Below are positions 1-7,840 of a stretch of 64,000 nucleotides of DNA, one piece after another. The position numbers and the translations under genes were made by a program. The number at the start of each line of letters is the position of its first letter. Positions within the stretch are counted from its first letter, which is position 1. The notes under the pieces are model-generated. The model was not told the origin of the DNA, did not search any database, and saw only the letters and a program-made list of their open reading frames with translations. Origin of the DNA: Candidatus Gastranaerophilales bacterium (GTDB taxonomy: Bacteria > Cyanobacteriota > Vampirovibrionia > Gastranaerophilales > Gastranaerophilaceae). The stretch lies in assembly GCA_947630535.1 (NCBI GenBank), contig CANRHZ010000003.1, forward strand, positions 1 to 64,000, written 5' to 3'.

Positions 1-444
1 GATTATGTTCAAACAAAAACTTGCGTTAATATGATATATGACCTTAACGGTCTAAAAGGCCCAAATGAAGTCGGAAAGGATGTAGGGTTTATTACAGTTT
101 TATATAGAACAGATAGTGTCGTTGTTGCACCTAATCCATTCCCAAGTGATGCAGGGAGTGGTTCTTCTTATCCCGGAAAAGATGCAACGGGTGATTATAC
201 AAATGATGCCGCTTCTCTTTGCGCTAAGCAATCAGATGATGCAAGGTTACCTGATATAGATGAATTAGGCTCAATGTTTATTAACCGCTCTTTAATAGGT
301 ATCACTTCCAGTCGTTACTACTGGTCAGGGTCCGTTATTTCTTCAGGGGAGAATGGCATTGTATGGAGGCAGTTTATGTATAATGGAAATCGCTACAGAG
401 TCCTTCGTAACGGCAGGTGCTATGTCCGCTGCGTTAAAAGATAA
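1..444 (+). CDS. Pseudopilin/prepilin-like protein, C-terminal part (5' truncated by window)
   Basis: The reading frame is open from base 1, so the gene starts before the window; the ATG at 31 is internal. The visible part has a motif of the form YDLNGLKGPNEVGKD, an Asp/Asn-rich loop seen in minor pilin or type II secretion pseudopilin-like proteins. It also has a C-terminal domain with RLPDIDEL, a YYWSGS motif and Cys near the end (GRCYVRCVKR). The cysteines in TKTCVN, SLCAKQ and the C-terminus could form disulfides, which fits an exported protein. The hydrophobic prepilin N-terminus would lie outside the window. Family assignment comes from motif recall and the exact role is unknown. A strong terminator follows the stop. 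Confidence 0.6.
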   Translation, partial: DYVQTKTCVNMIYDLNGLKGPNEVGKDVGFITVLYRTDSVVVAPNPFPSDAGSGSSYPGKDATGDYTNDAASLCAKQSDDARLPDIDELGSMFINRSLIGITSSRYYWSGSVISSGENGIVWRQFMYNGNRYRVLRNGRCYVRCVKR

Positions 445-451
445 TTTTTAC

Positions 452-481
452 ATCCCGCAAAGATAATTTGCGGGATTTTTA
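452..481. terminator. Bidirectional intrinsic terminator
   Basis: A perfect 10-base inverted repeat (ATCCCGCAAA at 452-461, TTTGCGGGAT at 467-476) with a GATAA loop is followed by T-rich sequence on the plus strand. It lies between the pseudopilin-like gene and the convergent VanY-like gene and could serve both. Confidence 0.8.
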
Positions 482-1015
482 TAGTTCAATTGCTTTTTTA
501 AATATTTTTTTTGTTTCGTCATCAATAAATCTATAGTGCCACGGTTCAAACCCGAGGTTTTGTTTATTATTTTTTGGAAAAGAGTTATAAAAACCGAATT
601 TTTCCGAATTATTAAAAAGCCACAAATACTCTTTTGTATCTTTAAAATCGTCCTCAACCGAATTAATATCAATGGCATAGCCTGTATGGTGCTCTGAAAA
701 ATTAGGGGGAGCGGAAAATTTTAGCCTTGAATAAAATTCTTCTTCGGTTGGCATAAATTTATTTTTAAATTTTTTGGGAAAAATTTCTTTTTGTTCTTCA
801 ACAGAGCGAAAGCCCGATTCTATAAACAGATTAATCCCCTCTTTTTTTGCATTTTTTTGCATTTCAATAAAAGCATTATATGCGTTTTTGTGAATTAATT
901 CTCCCGTTTGGGTTTCAATTAAATCTTTTCTTTCGCATTCAAAATATCTGAAATGGATAATCCCCTTAAAATTAATAAAATCGCCCTTATAGTTTCCTTT
1001 TATAATTTCTTCCAT
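479..1015 (-). CDS. VanY/D-Ala-D-Ala carboxypeptidase family peptidase (M15B)
   Basis: A zinc peptidase of the VanY/LdcB type, which removes terminal D-Ala from peptidoglycan peptides or cleaves related bonds. Visible motifs are SGFRS (67-71), S-x-H-x-x-G-x-A-x-D as SEHHTGYAID (107-116) and EPWHYRF (157-163). The likely zinc ligands are H109, D116 and H160. At 178 residues it is little more than the catalytic domain. I see no signal peptide or membrane anchor, which is odd for an enzyme acting on periplasmic peptidoglycan; it may act on cytoplasmic recycled muropeptides or be exported another way. It is a single gene with an extended -10 box nine bases before the ATG and no Shine-Dalgarno. 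It does not by itself indicate vancomycin resistance. Confidence 0.85.
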   Translation of the reverse strand: MEEIIKGNYKGDFINFKGIIHFRYFECERKDLIETQTGELIHKNAYNAFIEMQKNAKKEGINLFIESGFRSVEEQKEIFPKKFKNKFMPTEEEFYSRLKFSAPPNFSEHHTGYAIDINSVEDDFKDTKEYLWLFNNSEKFGFYNSFPKNNKQNLGFEPWHYRFIDDETKKIFKKAIEL

Positions 1016-1034
1016 AACTAAAAGATTATACCAT
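1016..1034 (-). promoter_or_regulatory. Extended -10 promoter of the VanY-like gene
   Basis: On the minus strand the sequence reads TGGTATAAT (an extended -10, TGnTATAAT; the hexamer is at 1025-1030). Nine bases follow and then the ATG at 1015. Transcription would start only 2-3 bases before the start codon, so the mRNA is probably leaderless or nearly so. Confidence 0.6.
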
Positions 1035-1099
1035 AAGTTTGCACTTATTTTTTTGTCGTACTAGAATTAATTTATAAAGAGGAAAAAAGGAAATAAAAA

Positions 1100-3556
1100 A
1101 TGCAGGTTTCATACGAATGGCTAAATGAATACGTTGATATAGAAGGAATAACCCCTGATGAAATTGCTAATAAACTTACTATGAGCGGGCTTGAAGTTGA
1201 AGAAATTGAAGAAGTAAAACCCAAATTCACAAACATAATAACGGTTAAAATTGAAAAAATAGATAATCACCCCAATGCGGATAAATTACACCTTGTAACC
1301 GTAAATACAGGCTCTGAAACAAAAACGGTTGTTTGCGGAGCACAAAATATTGAAGTCGGACAAATTGTCCCATATGCTTCCGTTGGCTCATTTGTTCTTG
1401 ACAGAAAAACAAAAGAACAGTTTCAATTAACCCCTGCTATTATAAGGGGGGTTGAATCTCAAGGGATGCTATGCTCGGAAGATGAACTCGGGCTTTGTGA
1501 TATGCAAAAAGAAAGCGGGATTTTAATTTTAAACAGGCTTTTAAAAGATATAAAATTAGGGGAAAAACTTGAAAAAGTTTTAAACATAAATGATGAAATA
1601 ATTTTCCATACCGCACCCACCGCAAACAGGGGGGATGAAATGTCTGTAATAGGCATTGCAAGGGAAATTTCCGCACTGTTTAACAGAAAAATGAAACTTT
1701 CTTGGATGACCCCTCAAGAGGATAAAAAAGCGGATTTTAAGGTTGAAATAAAAAATGATGAGGTTTGTAAATACTATTCAATAGGGGTGCTAAAAGATAT
1801 AACAATTAAACCCGCCCCCGAATTCATACAAAGAAGGGTTATTGCGGGTGGAATGCGCCCGATTAATAACGTTGTGGATATTACAAACTACGTTATGCTT
1901 GAATATGGAACCCCCTTACATGCGTTTGATTATGACAAATTAAATAAATATCTCTGTGTAAGGTATGCAAAAGAAGGGGAAAAAATTACAACCCTTGATG
2001 GAGTTGAGCGTACCATGACAGATAAAACCGTTGTAATTTCAAAAGAAGATGAAGCGGTTTGCCTTGCGGGAGTTTTTGGGGGGAACAATTCCGAAATTGA
2101 TGAAAATTCAAAAAATTTAGCCCTTGAAGCTGCATACTTTACCCCGCACACAAACAGAAAATCTGCCCGTTCAATCGGGTACCGTTCAGAGGCATCAGCA
2201 AGGTTTGAAAGAGGGGTTGATATTGCCCTTGTTAAACAAGGTCTTTATCAGGCTATTAACCTTTTAATTAAGTATGCGAATGCAAAATTTGAAGGAATAC
2301 AAGAAACAGGTAAAGATGAACTTGAACCAATTCATATAACCTTAAGAAATTCTGAAATAAAAAGAATTTTGGGTTCTGAAATTGAGCAAAATAAATGTAT
2401 TGAAATATTGGAAAATTTGGGCTTTAAGCTTTTAGGAAAAAACGAATCCGCACAAAAATTTGAAGTTCCAAGTTACAGAATGGTTGATGTCTATAGAGAA
2501 ATAGACTTAATTGAAGAAGTTTCAAGAATAGACGGATATGAAAAAATTGCTCCTACACTGCCTAAAATATCTGAAGGAGCGGAAATTTCAAACCAAACAA
2601 GAACAATAAAAGAAATTAACGAGCTTTTCTTGGGGCTCGGGTTCTGTGAAATTGTTACAACTTCACTTGTCGGAAATTCTTTTGTGGCAGAATATTTAAG
2701 CGAATTTATCGAACAGGAAAGAGTGGATGTTATAAACCCTCAATCTGAAGATGCAACAACCTTAAGACAGGAACTTATGCCCAATTTGTTATCGGTTGTA
2801 AAAAACAACTATGACAACGGAAATAAAAATTTCAAACTTTATGAAATTGGCAAAACCTTTCATTCTAAAGAAAAACCAACGGAAGATTTTTCGGGCGTTG
2901 TTGAAACGAGAAAAATTTCAGGATGTATATTCGGACACACAAATAATGACTGTTGGAACAAAAAACAAAATCCCGATTTTTATGAAATTAAAGGTGTTTT
3001 AGAAAATATGTTCGAAAAATTAAACCTATCAAAAAGAATAGTATTTTCACCCTTGAAAGAAAATAAGAAATTTATGCATCCTTATCAAACGGCAACAATT
3101 GAACTTTTGGGGAAAAATCCTATTAATCTCGGATATGTGGGAAAAATTCATCCCGTTTTAGCAGACAAACTAAAATTCAATCAGGACTTATTTGTTTTTG
3201 AAATAAATTTAAGCGCAATCTTGGACAACATAAACGAAAAAGCACCAACCAAATATAAAAAGCTCCCAAATTCAATCCCCGTTATAAGGGACATTGCTTT
3301 CAAACTCGATGATGGTGTAAGTTATGAAACCGTTATGAAAACAATTAAAAAAGTAAGCAACAAAAATATATTCAAGGGTGCAAGCCTTTTTGATGTTTAT
3401 AAGGGCGAAAACATAGGCGAAAACAAAAAATCCATGGCATTCAGAATAACCCTTCAGGATGAAACTAAAACCCTAGTTGATAGTGAGATTGACTTTGAAA
3501 TAAATAAAATAAAAGAGGGGCTTGAAAAAAATATTAAGGGTCTTATGTTAAGATAA
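1100..3556 (+). CDS. pheT: Phenylalanyl-tRNA synthetase beta subunit
   Basis: The beta chain of the alpha2-beta2 enzyme that charges tRNA-Phe in the cytoplasm. The 818-residue length is typical. It starts MQVSYEWLNEYVDI, the usual PheT N-terminus. An EMAP-like tRNA-binding domain (about 40-150, with NHPNADKLHL and VVCGAQN) follows, then a B3/B4 editing domain (about 200-370), a B5 domain (about 400-475) and a C-terminal FDX-ACB anticodon-binding domain (about 720-815, with RDIAF and SLFDVYKG). A purine-rich ribosome site (GAGGAAAAAAGGA) precedes the ATG. The partner pheS is not adjacent in this window, whereas in many bacteria pheS-pheT are contiguous; the upstream gene here runs the other way. 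Confidence 0.97.
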   Translation: MQVSYEWLNEYVDIEGITPDEIANKLTMSGLEVEEIEEVKPKFTNIITVKIEKIDNHPNADKLHLVTVNTGSETKTVVCGAQNIEVGQIVPYASVGSFVLDRKTKEQFQLTPAIIRGVESQGMLCSEDELGLCDMQKESGILILNRLLKDIKLGEKLEKVLNINDEIIFHTAPTANRGDEMSVIGIAREISALFNRKMKLSWMTPQEDKKADFKVEIKNDEVCKYYSIGVLKDITIKPAPEFIQRRVIAGGMRPINNVVDITNYVMLEYGTPLHAFDYDKLNKYLCVRYAKEGEKITTLDGVERTMTDKTVVISKEDEAVCLAGVFGGNNSEIDENSKNLALEAAYFTPHTNRKSARSIGYRSEASARFERGVDIALVKQGLYQAINLLIKYANAKFEGIQETGKDELEPIHITLRNSEIKRILGSEIEQNKCIEILENLGFKLLGKNESAQKFEVPSYRMVDVYREIDLIEEVSRIDGYEKIAPTLPKISEGAEISNQTRTIKEINELFLGLGFCEIVTTSLVGNSFVAEYLSEFIEQERVDVINPQSEDATTLRQELMPNLLSVVKNNYDNGNKNFKLYEIGKTFHSKEKPTEDFSGVVETRKISGCIFGHTNNDCWNKKQNPDFYEIKGVLENMFEKLNLSKRIVFSPLKENKKFMHPYQTATIELLGKNPINLGYVGKIHPVLADKLKFNQDLFVFEINLSAILDNINEKAPTKYKKLPNSIPVIRDIAFKLDDGVSYETVMKTIKKVSNKNIFKGASLFDVYKGENIGENKKSMAFRITLQDETKTLVDSEIDFEINKIKEGLEKNIKGLMLR

Positions 3557-3583
3557 AATCTCTATATACTATAATTGTAATAT

Positions 3584-3620
3584 AAGGCTAAAACTATTGA
3601 TATAGGACGGTTTTAGCCTT
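3584..3620 (+). terminator. Hairpin after pheT, probable terminator
   Basis: An 11-base perfect inverted repeat (AAGGCTAAAAC at 3584-3594, GTTTTAGCCTT at 3610-3620) with a 15-base loop lies 28 bases after the pheT stop. The following tail, ATTATAAAAT, is only weakly T-rich, so termination strength is uncertain. Confidence 0.55.
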
Positions 3621-3640
3621 ATTATAAAATGCTCTTGGGG

Positions 3641-3670
3641 TTGCAAAATTTAATTTTTGTAGTATAGTAT
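3641..3670 (+). promoter_or_regulatory. Candidate sigma-70 promoter of the lytic transglycosylase gene
   Basis: TTGCAA (3641-3646) and TAGTAT (3665-3670) are separated by 18 bases, with an overlapping TATAGT alternative at 3663. Transcription from here would give a leader of about 100 bases before the ATG at 3780, unusually long for this window. Confidence 0.4.
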
Positions 3671-3779
3671 AAATGCAAATTGGGGTTTGCCCGCTTGTAT
3701 AGATTTAGTGTAAGTTAGTAAATACGAAGTCAGGTTTTTACCCCGTTTTCAAGAAAAGTGAATATGAGGATTATTTATT

Positions 3780-4334
3780 ATGACTAGAAAGTTTATTACA
3801 ACTTTAATAGCCACAGTAACATTGTTTGCTATGGGTACAGTAACGGAAGTGTACGCAGCAACTGCTCATGAAATTAAAGATATTATTGTTAAAACTGCAA
3901 TTTCAATGGGAGTTGACCCTTGCGTTGCTTTAAGCATTGCTAAACAGGAATCAAATTTCCAAAACCACAAACAAAACCCCTCGGGCGCTGTCGGTGTTTT
4001 TCAAATAATGCCATCAACCGCAAGAAAGTTGGGTATAAACCCTTACAACTTAAACGACAACATTAAAGGCGGAATTATGTATTATCAAATGATGTACAAA
4101 AAATTCGGTTCTGTTGATTTAGCACTTGCCGCATACAATGCAGGCCCCGGAAATGTCACAAAATATAAGGGTGTTCCTCCGTTTTCGGAAACAAAAAGGT
4201 TCATTAATACAATTAAAACAAACTGCAAAGAATATGAATCTGATCCGCTTGTATTGAAACATAAGCCATCAAACAAAACTCCGGAACTTCCTGTTGATGA
4301 TAATGCCATAATAGTTCCTGACGAAACAATATAA
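3780..4334 (+). CDS. Secreted lytic transglycosylase (SLT domain)
   Basis: Cleaves the MurNAc-GlcNAc bond of peptidoglycan with formation of anhydro-MurNAc. A signal peptide occupies about residues 1-26 (positive N-terminus, hydrophobic core, cleavage likely after YAA). The compact SLT domain shows AKQESNF with catalytic Glu57, GAVGVFQIMPSTA (69-81), and AAYNAGPGNV (117-126). At 184 residues it is one catalytic domain with a short hydrophilic tail. Its Shine-Dalgarno (GAGGA, 3766-3770) sits nine bases before the ATG. It is a single-gene unit between a pheT hairpin and a bidirectional terminator. It probably has a wall-remodelling role; there is no adjacent secretion or pilus gene to point to a dedicated machine. 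Confidence 0.92.
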   Translation: MTRKFITTLIATVTLFAMGTVTEVYAATAHEIKDIIVKTAISMGVDPCVALSIAKQESNFQNHKQNPSGAVGVFQIMPSTARKLGINPYNLNDNIKGGIMYYQMMYKKFGSVDLALAAYNAGPGNVTKYKGVPPFSETKRFINTIKTNCKEYESDPLVLKHKPSNKTPELPVDDNAIIVPDETI

Positions 4335-4341
4335 AAAATAA

Positions 4342-4371
4342 AACGGCTTAAATTCTTAAGCCGTTTTTTTA
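4342..4371. terminator. Bidirectional intrinsic terminator
   Basis: An inverted repeat AACGGCTTAA (4342-4351) / TTAAGCCGTT (4356-4365) with a 4-base loop is followed by T6 on the plus strand and a T-rich run on the minus strand. It separates the converging transglycosylase and MurT-like genes; the last T bases overlap the MurT-like stop codon. Confidence 0.85.
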
Positions 4372-5769
4372 CATGCCAAAATCATCAGTAATATTTTTTA
4401 TATTTTTATTAATTTCTAAAAGCCCCGTATAGGTTACAAGAACAACAAGGTTTTCTTTTTCTTTTAGGTCGTTTAGCGCAATTTTTAAACACTTTGACAC
4501 TTCTTTTGTATTGTCAAATATTTCTAGCAAAGATTGGTTAAATCCTGCGTATTTGAGCCTGAGCGCCATATCGTATGACCTTGTGCCCGTTGTATAAATA
4601 ACATTGTTAAAATCTCTTAAGGCTTCAAAATCCGCATCCCATAGCCACGAAACATCTCTGCCGTCAGCATAGTTATCGTTTATGGAAATTAACATTCTTG
4701 AATTTTGAAGATTTTTTAAACCCCTTAAAACTTCACTTGCGCCAACGGGGTTTTTAATCAGATGAATTGTTAATTTGCCGCCATTTTTAAGTTTAATTTT
4801 TTGATGGCGCCCGAAAACGGGAGAATACTCATCCAATGCACATTCAATAACCTTTTGTTCAATTCCTTGCACAAGAGCCGCACTAATTGCCCCAAGTACA
4901 TTATATGCGTTATATAACCCTGTCAGAGTTGTTTTAAAAATAAAGTTCTTATCTTTATATTTAACATCTAAAATTGATTTATCGGAATAAACAAGAACTC
5001 TTGCGCTGATATCTAAATTAACTCTTTTATTTCCGCATCTGCAATACCAATCTCCAAGCTGGGCATAATATCTTTTATTGTATAAAATTTCATCATGGCA
5101 TAAAGGACAATATATGGCTTCAGATGGGCTTTTTGAAGTTTTTTCATAATCGGCATAATCAACGGATGTAATACCATAGTAGATAAATTTATCCCCGTTA
5201 TGTTTTAGGGAGTCTGATATTTCAAAAAGTGAAGGGTCATCCGCATTTAAAATTATTTTTATATCGGGGCTTAATTCTATACCTTTTATAATTTTTTTTC
5301 TTGCGGTGTCCATTTCGCCGTATCTGTCCAATTGATCTCTGAATAAATTAGTAATTAAAAGGTAATCAAAAACAAACTTATTTGCTACATATGAAAAATA
5401 CGCTTCATCACACTCTAAAACAACCCCGTCTGCCATAAACAGATCTTTATTTTTCTTTAATTTGGGATATAAGCCTGAAGATAGCGCCGTTACAATCCCG
5501 TTTGGCATATTTGCGCCTAATTTGTTATTTATGACATTCAATCCGTGTTTATATAAAATTTCGCTTAAAACCCCTGAAGTTGTAGTTTTTCCGTTTGTTC
5601 CGGTTACGGCAAATCTGGGATGATTAACATAGTTATTGCATTCCGTTAAAAAATCGGGACAAATTTTTTGCACAACTCTGCCGGGGAAGCTTGTTGCCTC
5701 ATAGTTAAAGAACTTAAGTCCTTTTGATACTATATTAGATAAAACAATTGCCTTTTTAAAATTTGGCAT
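4369..5769 (-). CDS. murT: MurT-like lipid II isoglutaminyl synthase subunit (Mur ligase family)
   Basis: MurT with the amidotransferase GatD amidates the glutamate of the lipid II stem peptide. The 466-residue protein has the Mur ligase ATP loop GTNGKTTT (57-64), the conserved NLFRDQLDRYGE segment (141-152), and a four-cysteine zinc ribbon (C221, C224, C243, C245) inserted in the middle domain. A C-terminal DUF1727-type domain covers about 335-460 (TTGTRSYDMALRL). The zinc ribbon and DUF1727 separate MurT from MurC/D/E/F. gatD normally lies next to murT, but here the neighbours are a convergent transglycosylase and a divergent small gene, so either GatD is encoded elsewhere or the protein acts differently. 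Family assignment is firm; the exact reaction in this organism is inferred. Confidence 0.85.
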   Translation of the reverse strand: MPNFKKAIVLSNIVSKGLKFFNYEATSFPGRVVQKICPDFLTECNNYVNHPRFAVTGTNGKTTTSGVLSEILYKHGLNVINNKLGANMPNGIVTALSSGLYPKLKKNKDLFMADGVVLECDEAYFSYVANKFVFDYLLITNLFRDQLDRYGEMDTARKKIIKGIELSPDIKIILNADDPSLFEISDSLKHNGDKFIYYGITSVDYADYEKTSKSPSEAIYCPLCHDEILYNKRYYAQLGDWYCRCGNKRVNLDISARVLVYSDKSILDVKYKDKNFIFKTTLTGLYNAYNVLGAISAALVQGIEQKVIECALDEYSPVFGRHQKIKLKNGGKLTIHLIKNPVGASEVLRGLKNLQNSRMLISINDNYADGRDVSWLWDADFEALRDFNNVIYTTGTRSYDMALRLKYAGFNQSLLEIFDNTKEVSKCLKIALNDLKEKENLVVLVTYTGLLEINKNIKNITDDFGM

Positions 5770-5811
5770 AAAATACAGTTGTCCTACGATTAATTTTTTA
5801 TCAAATTAAAT

Positions 5812-5825
5812 TATAATACAACAAT
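5812..5825 (+). promoter_or_regulatory. -10 box placing the start of the small gene at a leaderless position
   Basis: TATAAT at 5812-5817 is followed by eight bases and the ATG at 5826, with no Shine-Dalgarno between. The -35 region is weak. The predicted transcript would begin 1-3 bases before the ATG. Confidence 0.45.
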
Positions 5826-6179
5826 ATGGAAGTTGTTTATATCTTAATATCTTTTATAGAAATTAGCGTTACCTTATTTTTGGTTGTTGCTTTAAGGGGG
5901 CTAAATAAACGTATAATAACTTTAGATAACAAATTAAAAGAAGAATTTATTTCTTTTAATAAAAACTTTAAAAAAACGGCAAAAATCCTAAATGGCATCT
6001 CAAAAATTGCCCGATTGTATAATACCATCTTAAAAAAAGAAGCAGAATATAAAAAATTTATTAAAGCATATAAAAGCTTAAATTTAGGGATTAACTTAAT
6101 TAATTTATTAAAGGGTAAAAAATTAAAGAAAAAATTTAAAATATTACCAATAATTCGCAAATTTATATTTTATGTTTAA
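5826..6179 (+). CDS. Small membrane-anchored protein of unknown function
   Basis: I do not recognise this 117-residue protein. Residues 4-24 form one strongly hydrophobic segment (ILISFIEISVTLFLVVAL), followed by a lysine-rich, probably helical region. This would give an N-terminal anchor with a basic cytoplasmic helix. The opposite strand is open over almost the same span (5837-6160), as often happens in AT-rich sequence. I prefer the plus strand because of the TATAAT box eight bases before the ATG and because it encodes a plausible single-pass protein. It may still be spurious. Confidence 0.5.
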   Translation: MEVVYILISFIEISVTLFLVVALRGLNKRIITLDNKLKEEFISFNKNFKKTAKILNGISKIARLYNTILKKEAEYKKFIKAYKSLNLGINLINLLKGKKLKKKFKILPIIRKFIFYV

Positions 6180-6283
6180 TTTTTTTTATCTGTTAGTTTA
6201 ATCGTAAGAATTGCCTTTTTGTGTATTTTAGCTCCTTAATATATTATTTAAACTGAATTTAACAGTATTTGAAGGAGTGGTAT

Positions 6284-6592
6284 ATGCTAATTGAAAAAAA
6301 ATACAAAGAAAATGAAAATTATGCATGCTGCGAATTTAAAGGCGTTATGAAGGAAACTATCCCATGGCTTGAATATCTTGCTGATGAATACCATTGCAAG
6401 GTTGATAAAAAAGAATGGAGAAGCAAATATAATAACTATGTGGTATATGATTATGAACCTTTTTGTTCCGAGGGGTTTGAAATCACTATGACACTATCTT
6501 CTAAATCCCCGCAGTTTTTAAATTTCGTTAAATATTTATACGATAAAAAAATGTCTGTTATAAATTATTTAAACGATTGTATTGAAATATAA
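6284..6592 (+). CDS. Hypothetical protein, 102 residues
   Basis: Starts at ATG 6284 with a strong Shine-Dalgarno GAAGGAG (6271-6277) six bases upstream. A TTG at 6269 in the same frame would overlap that site and is rejected as the start. The protein is soluble, rich in charged and aromatic residues, and has no signal peptide or membrane segment. It contains NYACCEFKG, IPWLEYLADEYHC and KSPQFLNFVKYLYDKK. I do not recognise the family. It is monocistronic, and its 3' region contains two stem-loops before the shared terminator at about 6705. Confidence 0.75.
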   Translation: MLIEKKYKENENYACCEFKGVMKETIPWLEYLADEYHCKVDKKEWRSKYNNYVVYDYEPFCSEGFEITMTLSSKSPQFLNFVKYLYDKKMSVINYLNDCIEI

Positions 6593-6690
6593 AACCCTAT
6601 TTTTAAAAAAGGAACATTTCTTACTTTTAAGATATTTAAATAACGGTTTCTTTTACTTAGGGTTCCCTCCATATAGTCTTGTATGGGGGG
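6593..6690 (+). other. Possible structured 3' region or small RNA
   Basis: AACCCT (6593-6598) can pair with AGGGTT (6659-6664). This is followed by a hairpin pairing CCCTCCATA (6665-6673) with TATGGGGGG (6682-6690, one G-T pair). The whole lies between the small gene's stop and the terminator hairpin at 6705. It may be only the 3' UTR of that gene. No known RNA family is recognised. Confidence 0.3.
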
Positions 6691-6704
6691 TTAAAATAAA
6701 AAGA

Positions 6705-6747
6705 CCGGATGAATAAAATCATTCATCCGGCTTTTGGTTTTTTTAAG
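6705..6747. terminator. Bidirectional intrinsic terminator
   Basis: A 10-base perfect inverted repeat (CCGGATGAAT at 6705-6714, ATTCATCCGG at 6721-6730) has a 6-base loop. T-rich tails follow on both strands (CTTTTGGTTTTTTT on plus, TCTTTTTATTTT on minus). It lies between the 102-residue gene and rpsA. Confidence 0.85.
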
Positions 6748-6751
6748 TGTT

Positions 6752-7825
6752 TTAATCTTCGTTTTTATCTTTAAGGCTTAAACCTATTCTATGTTCTTGA
6801 GGGGTGAATTTCTTAATCAAAACTTCAACTTCTTCACCGATTGTAAACATATTGTTTAAATTAACATGTTCATCCGATATTTCATTGGAAGGAAGAAGGG
6901 CTTCAACTCCGGGGTAAATATTAATAAATACACCGAAAGAGGTTATTTTATTAACAGTACCTTTTACAATATCCCCTTCTTTCAATTTATCTGCAATTTC
7001 ATCCCAAGGATTTGCGCCCATTCTTTTTAATGATAACGAAATTCTCTTTAAATCTTCATCAATTTTAATGATTTTAACTTCAATTTTTTGACCCAATGAA
7101 ACAACATCAGAGGGGTGTTTAATTCTTTCCCAAGAAATTTCAGATATCGGAAGAAGTCCGTCTATTCCTTCAATATCAACAAATGCGCCGAAATCTGCAA
7201 TTCTTACAATTTCGCCTTCAACAACCTGATCAACGGCAAGACGTGAAATAATTTCGTCTGCAACCATTTCTCTTTGTTGAGTATAAACCTGTCTTTGAGA
7301 AAGTATAAGTTTATTTCTTTTCGGGTCAACTTCAAGAATTTTAACTTCAATTTCTTGTCCTATTTGATTTTCAATGGGTGCGCCCGTTCTTAATTGGCTT
7401 GAAGGTATAAATCCTCTTAAGCCTTCAACTTCTGCAATAAGGCCGCCCTTAACGGAAGAAATAACTTTTGCCATAGCGTTAGCGTTTTCGTTTTTGATTT
7501 CCGATAATTTAGCCCATGCTTGAGCACATGATAATTTCTTTAAAGATAGCGTTGCAATCTCGTCATCTTCTTCGTCTTTCATAACGTAAAACTCTTTTTC
7601 TTCCCATAATTTAACAATATCATCAGGGTTTTGTTCCGCAAAGTTTGTGATTTCACGGTTCGGAAGAAAAGCCTCCTGTTTAGCTCCTATATCAACAAGG
7701 TAGCCGTCTTTTTCTTTTTTTACAATTACCCCTTTTACGACATCTGCTACGTTTAATTTGTAAGTGTAGCTGTCTTGGAGCATTTTTTCAAATTCTTCTT
7801 TTGAAATTAGTTCTTCTGTTTGCAT
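6752..7825 (-). CDS. rpsA: 30S ribosomal protein S1
   Basis: An RNA-binding ribosomal protein that helps recruit mRNA to the 30S subunit. The 357-residue protein holds four S1 repeats, visible as GVIVKKEKDGYLVDIG (about 31), AKVISSVKGGLIAEVEG (about 118), GEIVRIADFGAFVDI (about 203) and GTVNKITSFGVFINI (about 288). It lacks the six-repeat length of the E. coli protein and is closer to the short forms of Gram-positives and cyanobacteria. It lies 15 bases downstream of ispH on the same strand; an ispH-rpsA pair is a familiar arrangement, supporting a shared transcript. The probable leaderless genes nearby make the role of S1 here worth noting. Confidence 0.95.
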   Translation of the reverse strand: MQTEELISKEEFEKMLQDSYTYKLNVADVVKGVIVKKEKDGYLVDIGAKQEAFLPNREITNFAEQNPDDIVKLWEEKEFYVMKDEEDDEIATLSLKKLSCAQAWAKLSEIKNENANAMAKVISSVKGGLIAEVEGLRGFIPSSQLRTGAPIENQIGQEIEVKILEVDPKRNKLILSQRQVYTQQREMVADEIISRLAVDQVVEGEIVRIADFGAFVDIEGIDGLLPISEISWERIKHPSDVVSLGQKIEVKIIKIDEDLKRISLSLKRMGANPWDEIADKLKEGDIVKGTVNKITSFGVFINIYPGVEALLPSNEISDEHVNLNNMFTIGEEVEVLIKKFTPQEHRIGLSLKDKNED

Positions 7826-7840
7826 TTTTATTTATCCTTT

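Noticed and set aside
3671-3779. Known riboswitch (c-di-GMP or c-di-AMP class) before the transglycosylase
   Set aside because: I could not match the conserved bases of GEMM or ydaO motifs by eye; only weak long-range pairing is visible.
5837-6160. Open reading frame on the minus strand opposite the small gene at 5826
   Set aside because: It lies almost wholly antisense to the plus-strand frame in AT-rich sequence, has no ribosome site or -10 box, and encodes a low-complexity hydrophobic protein. The plus-strand frame is better supported, though weakly.
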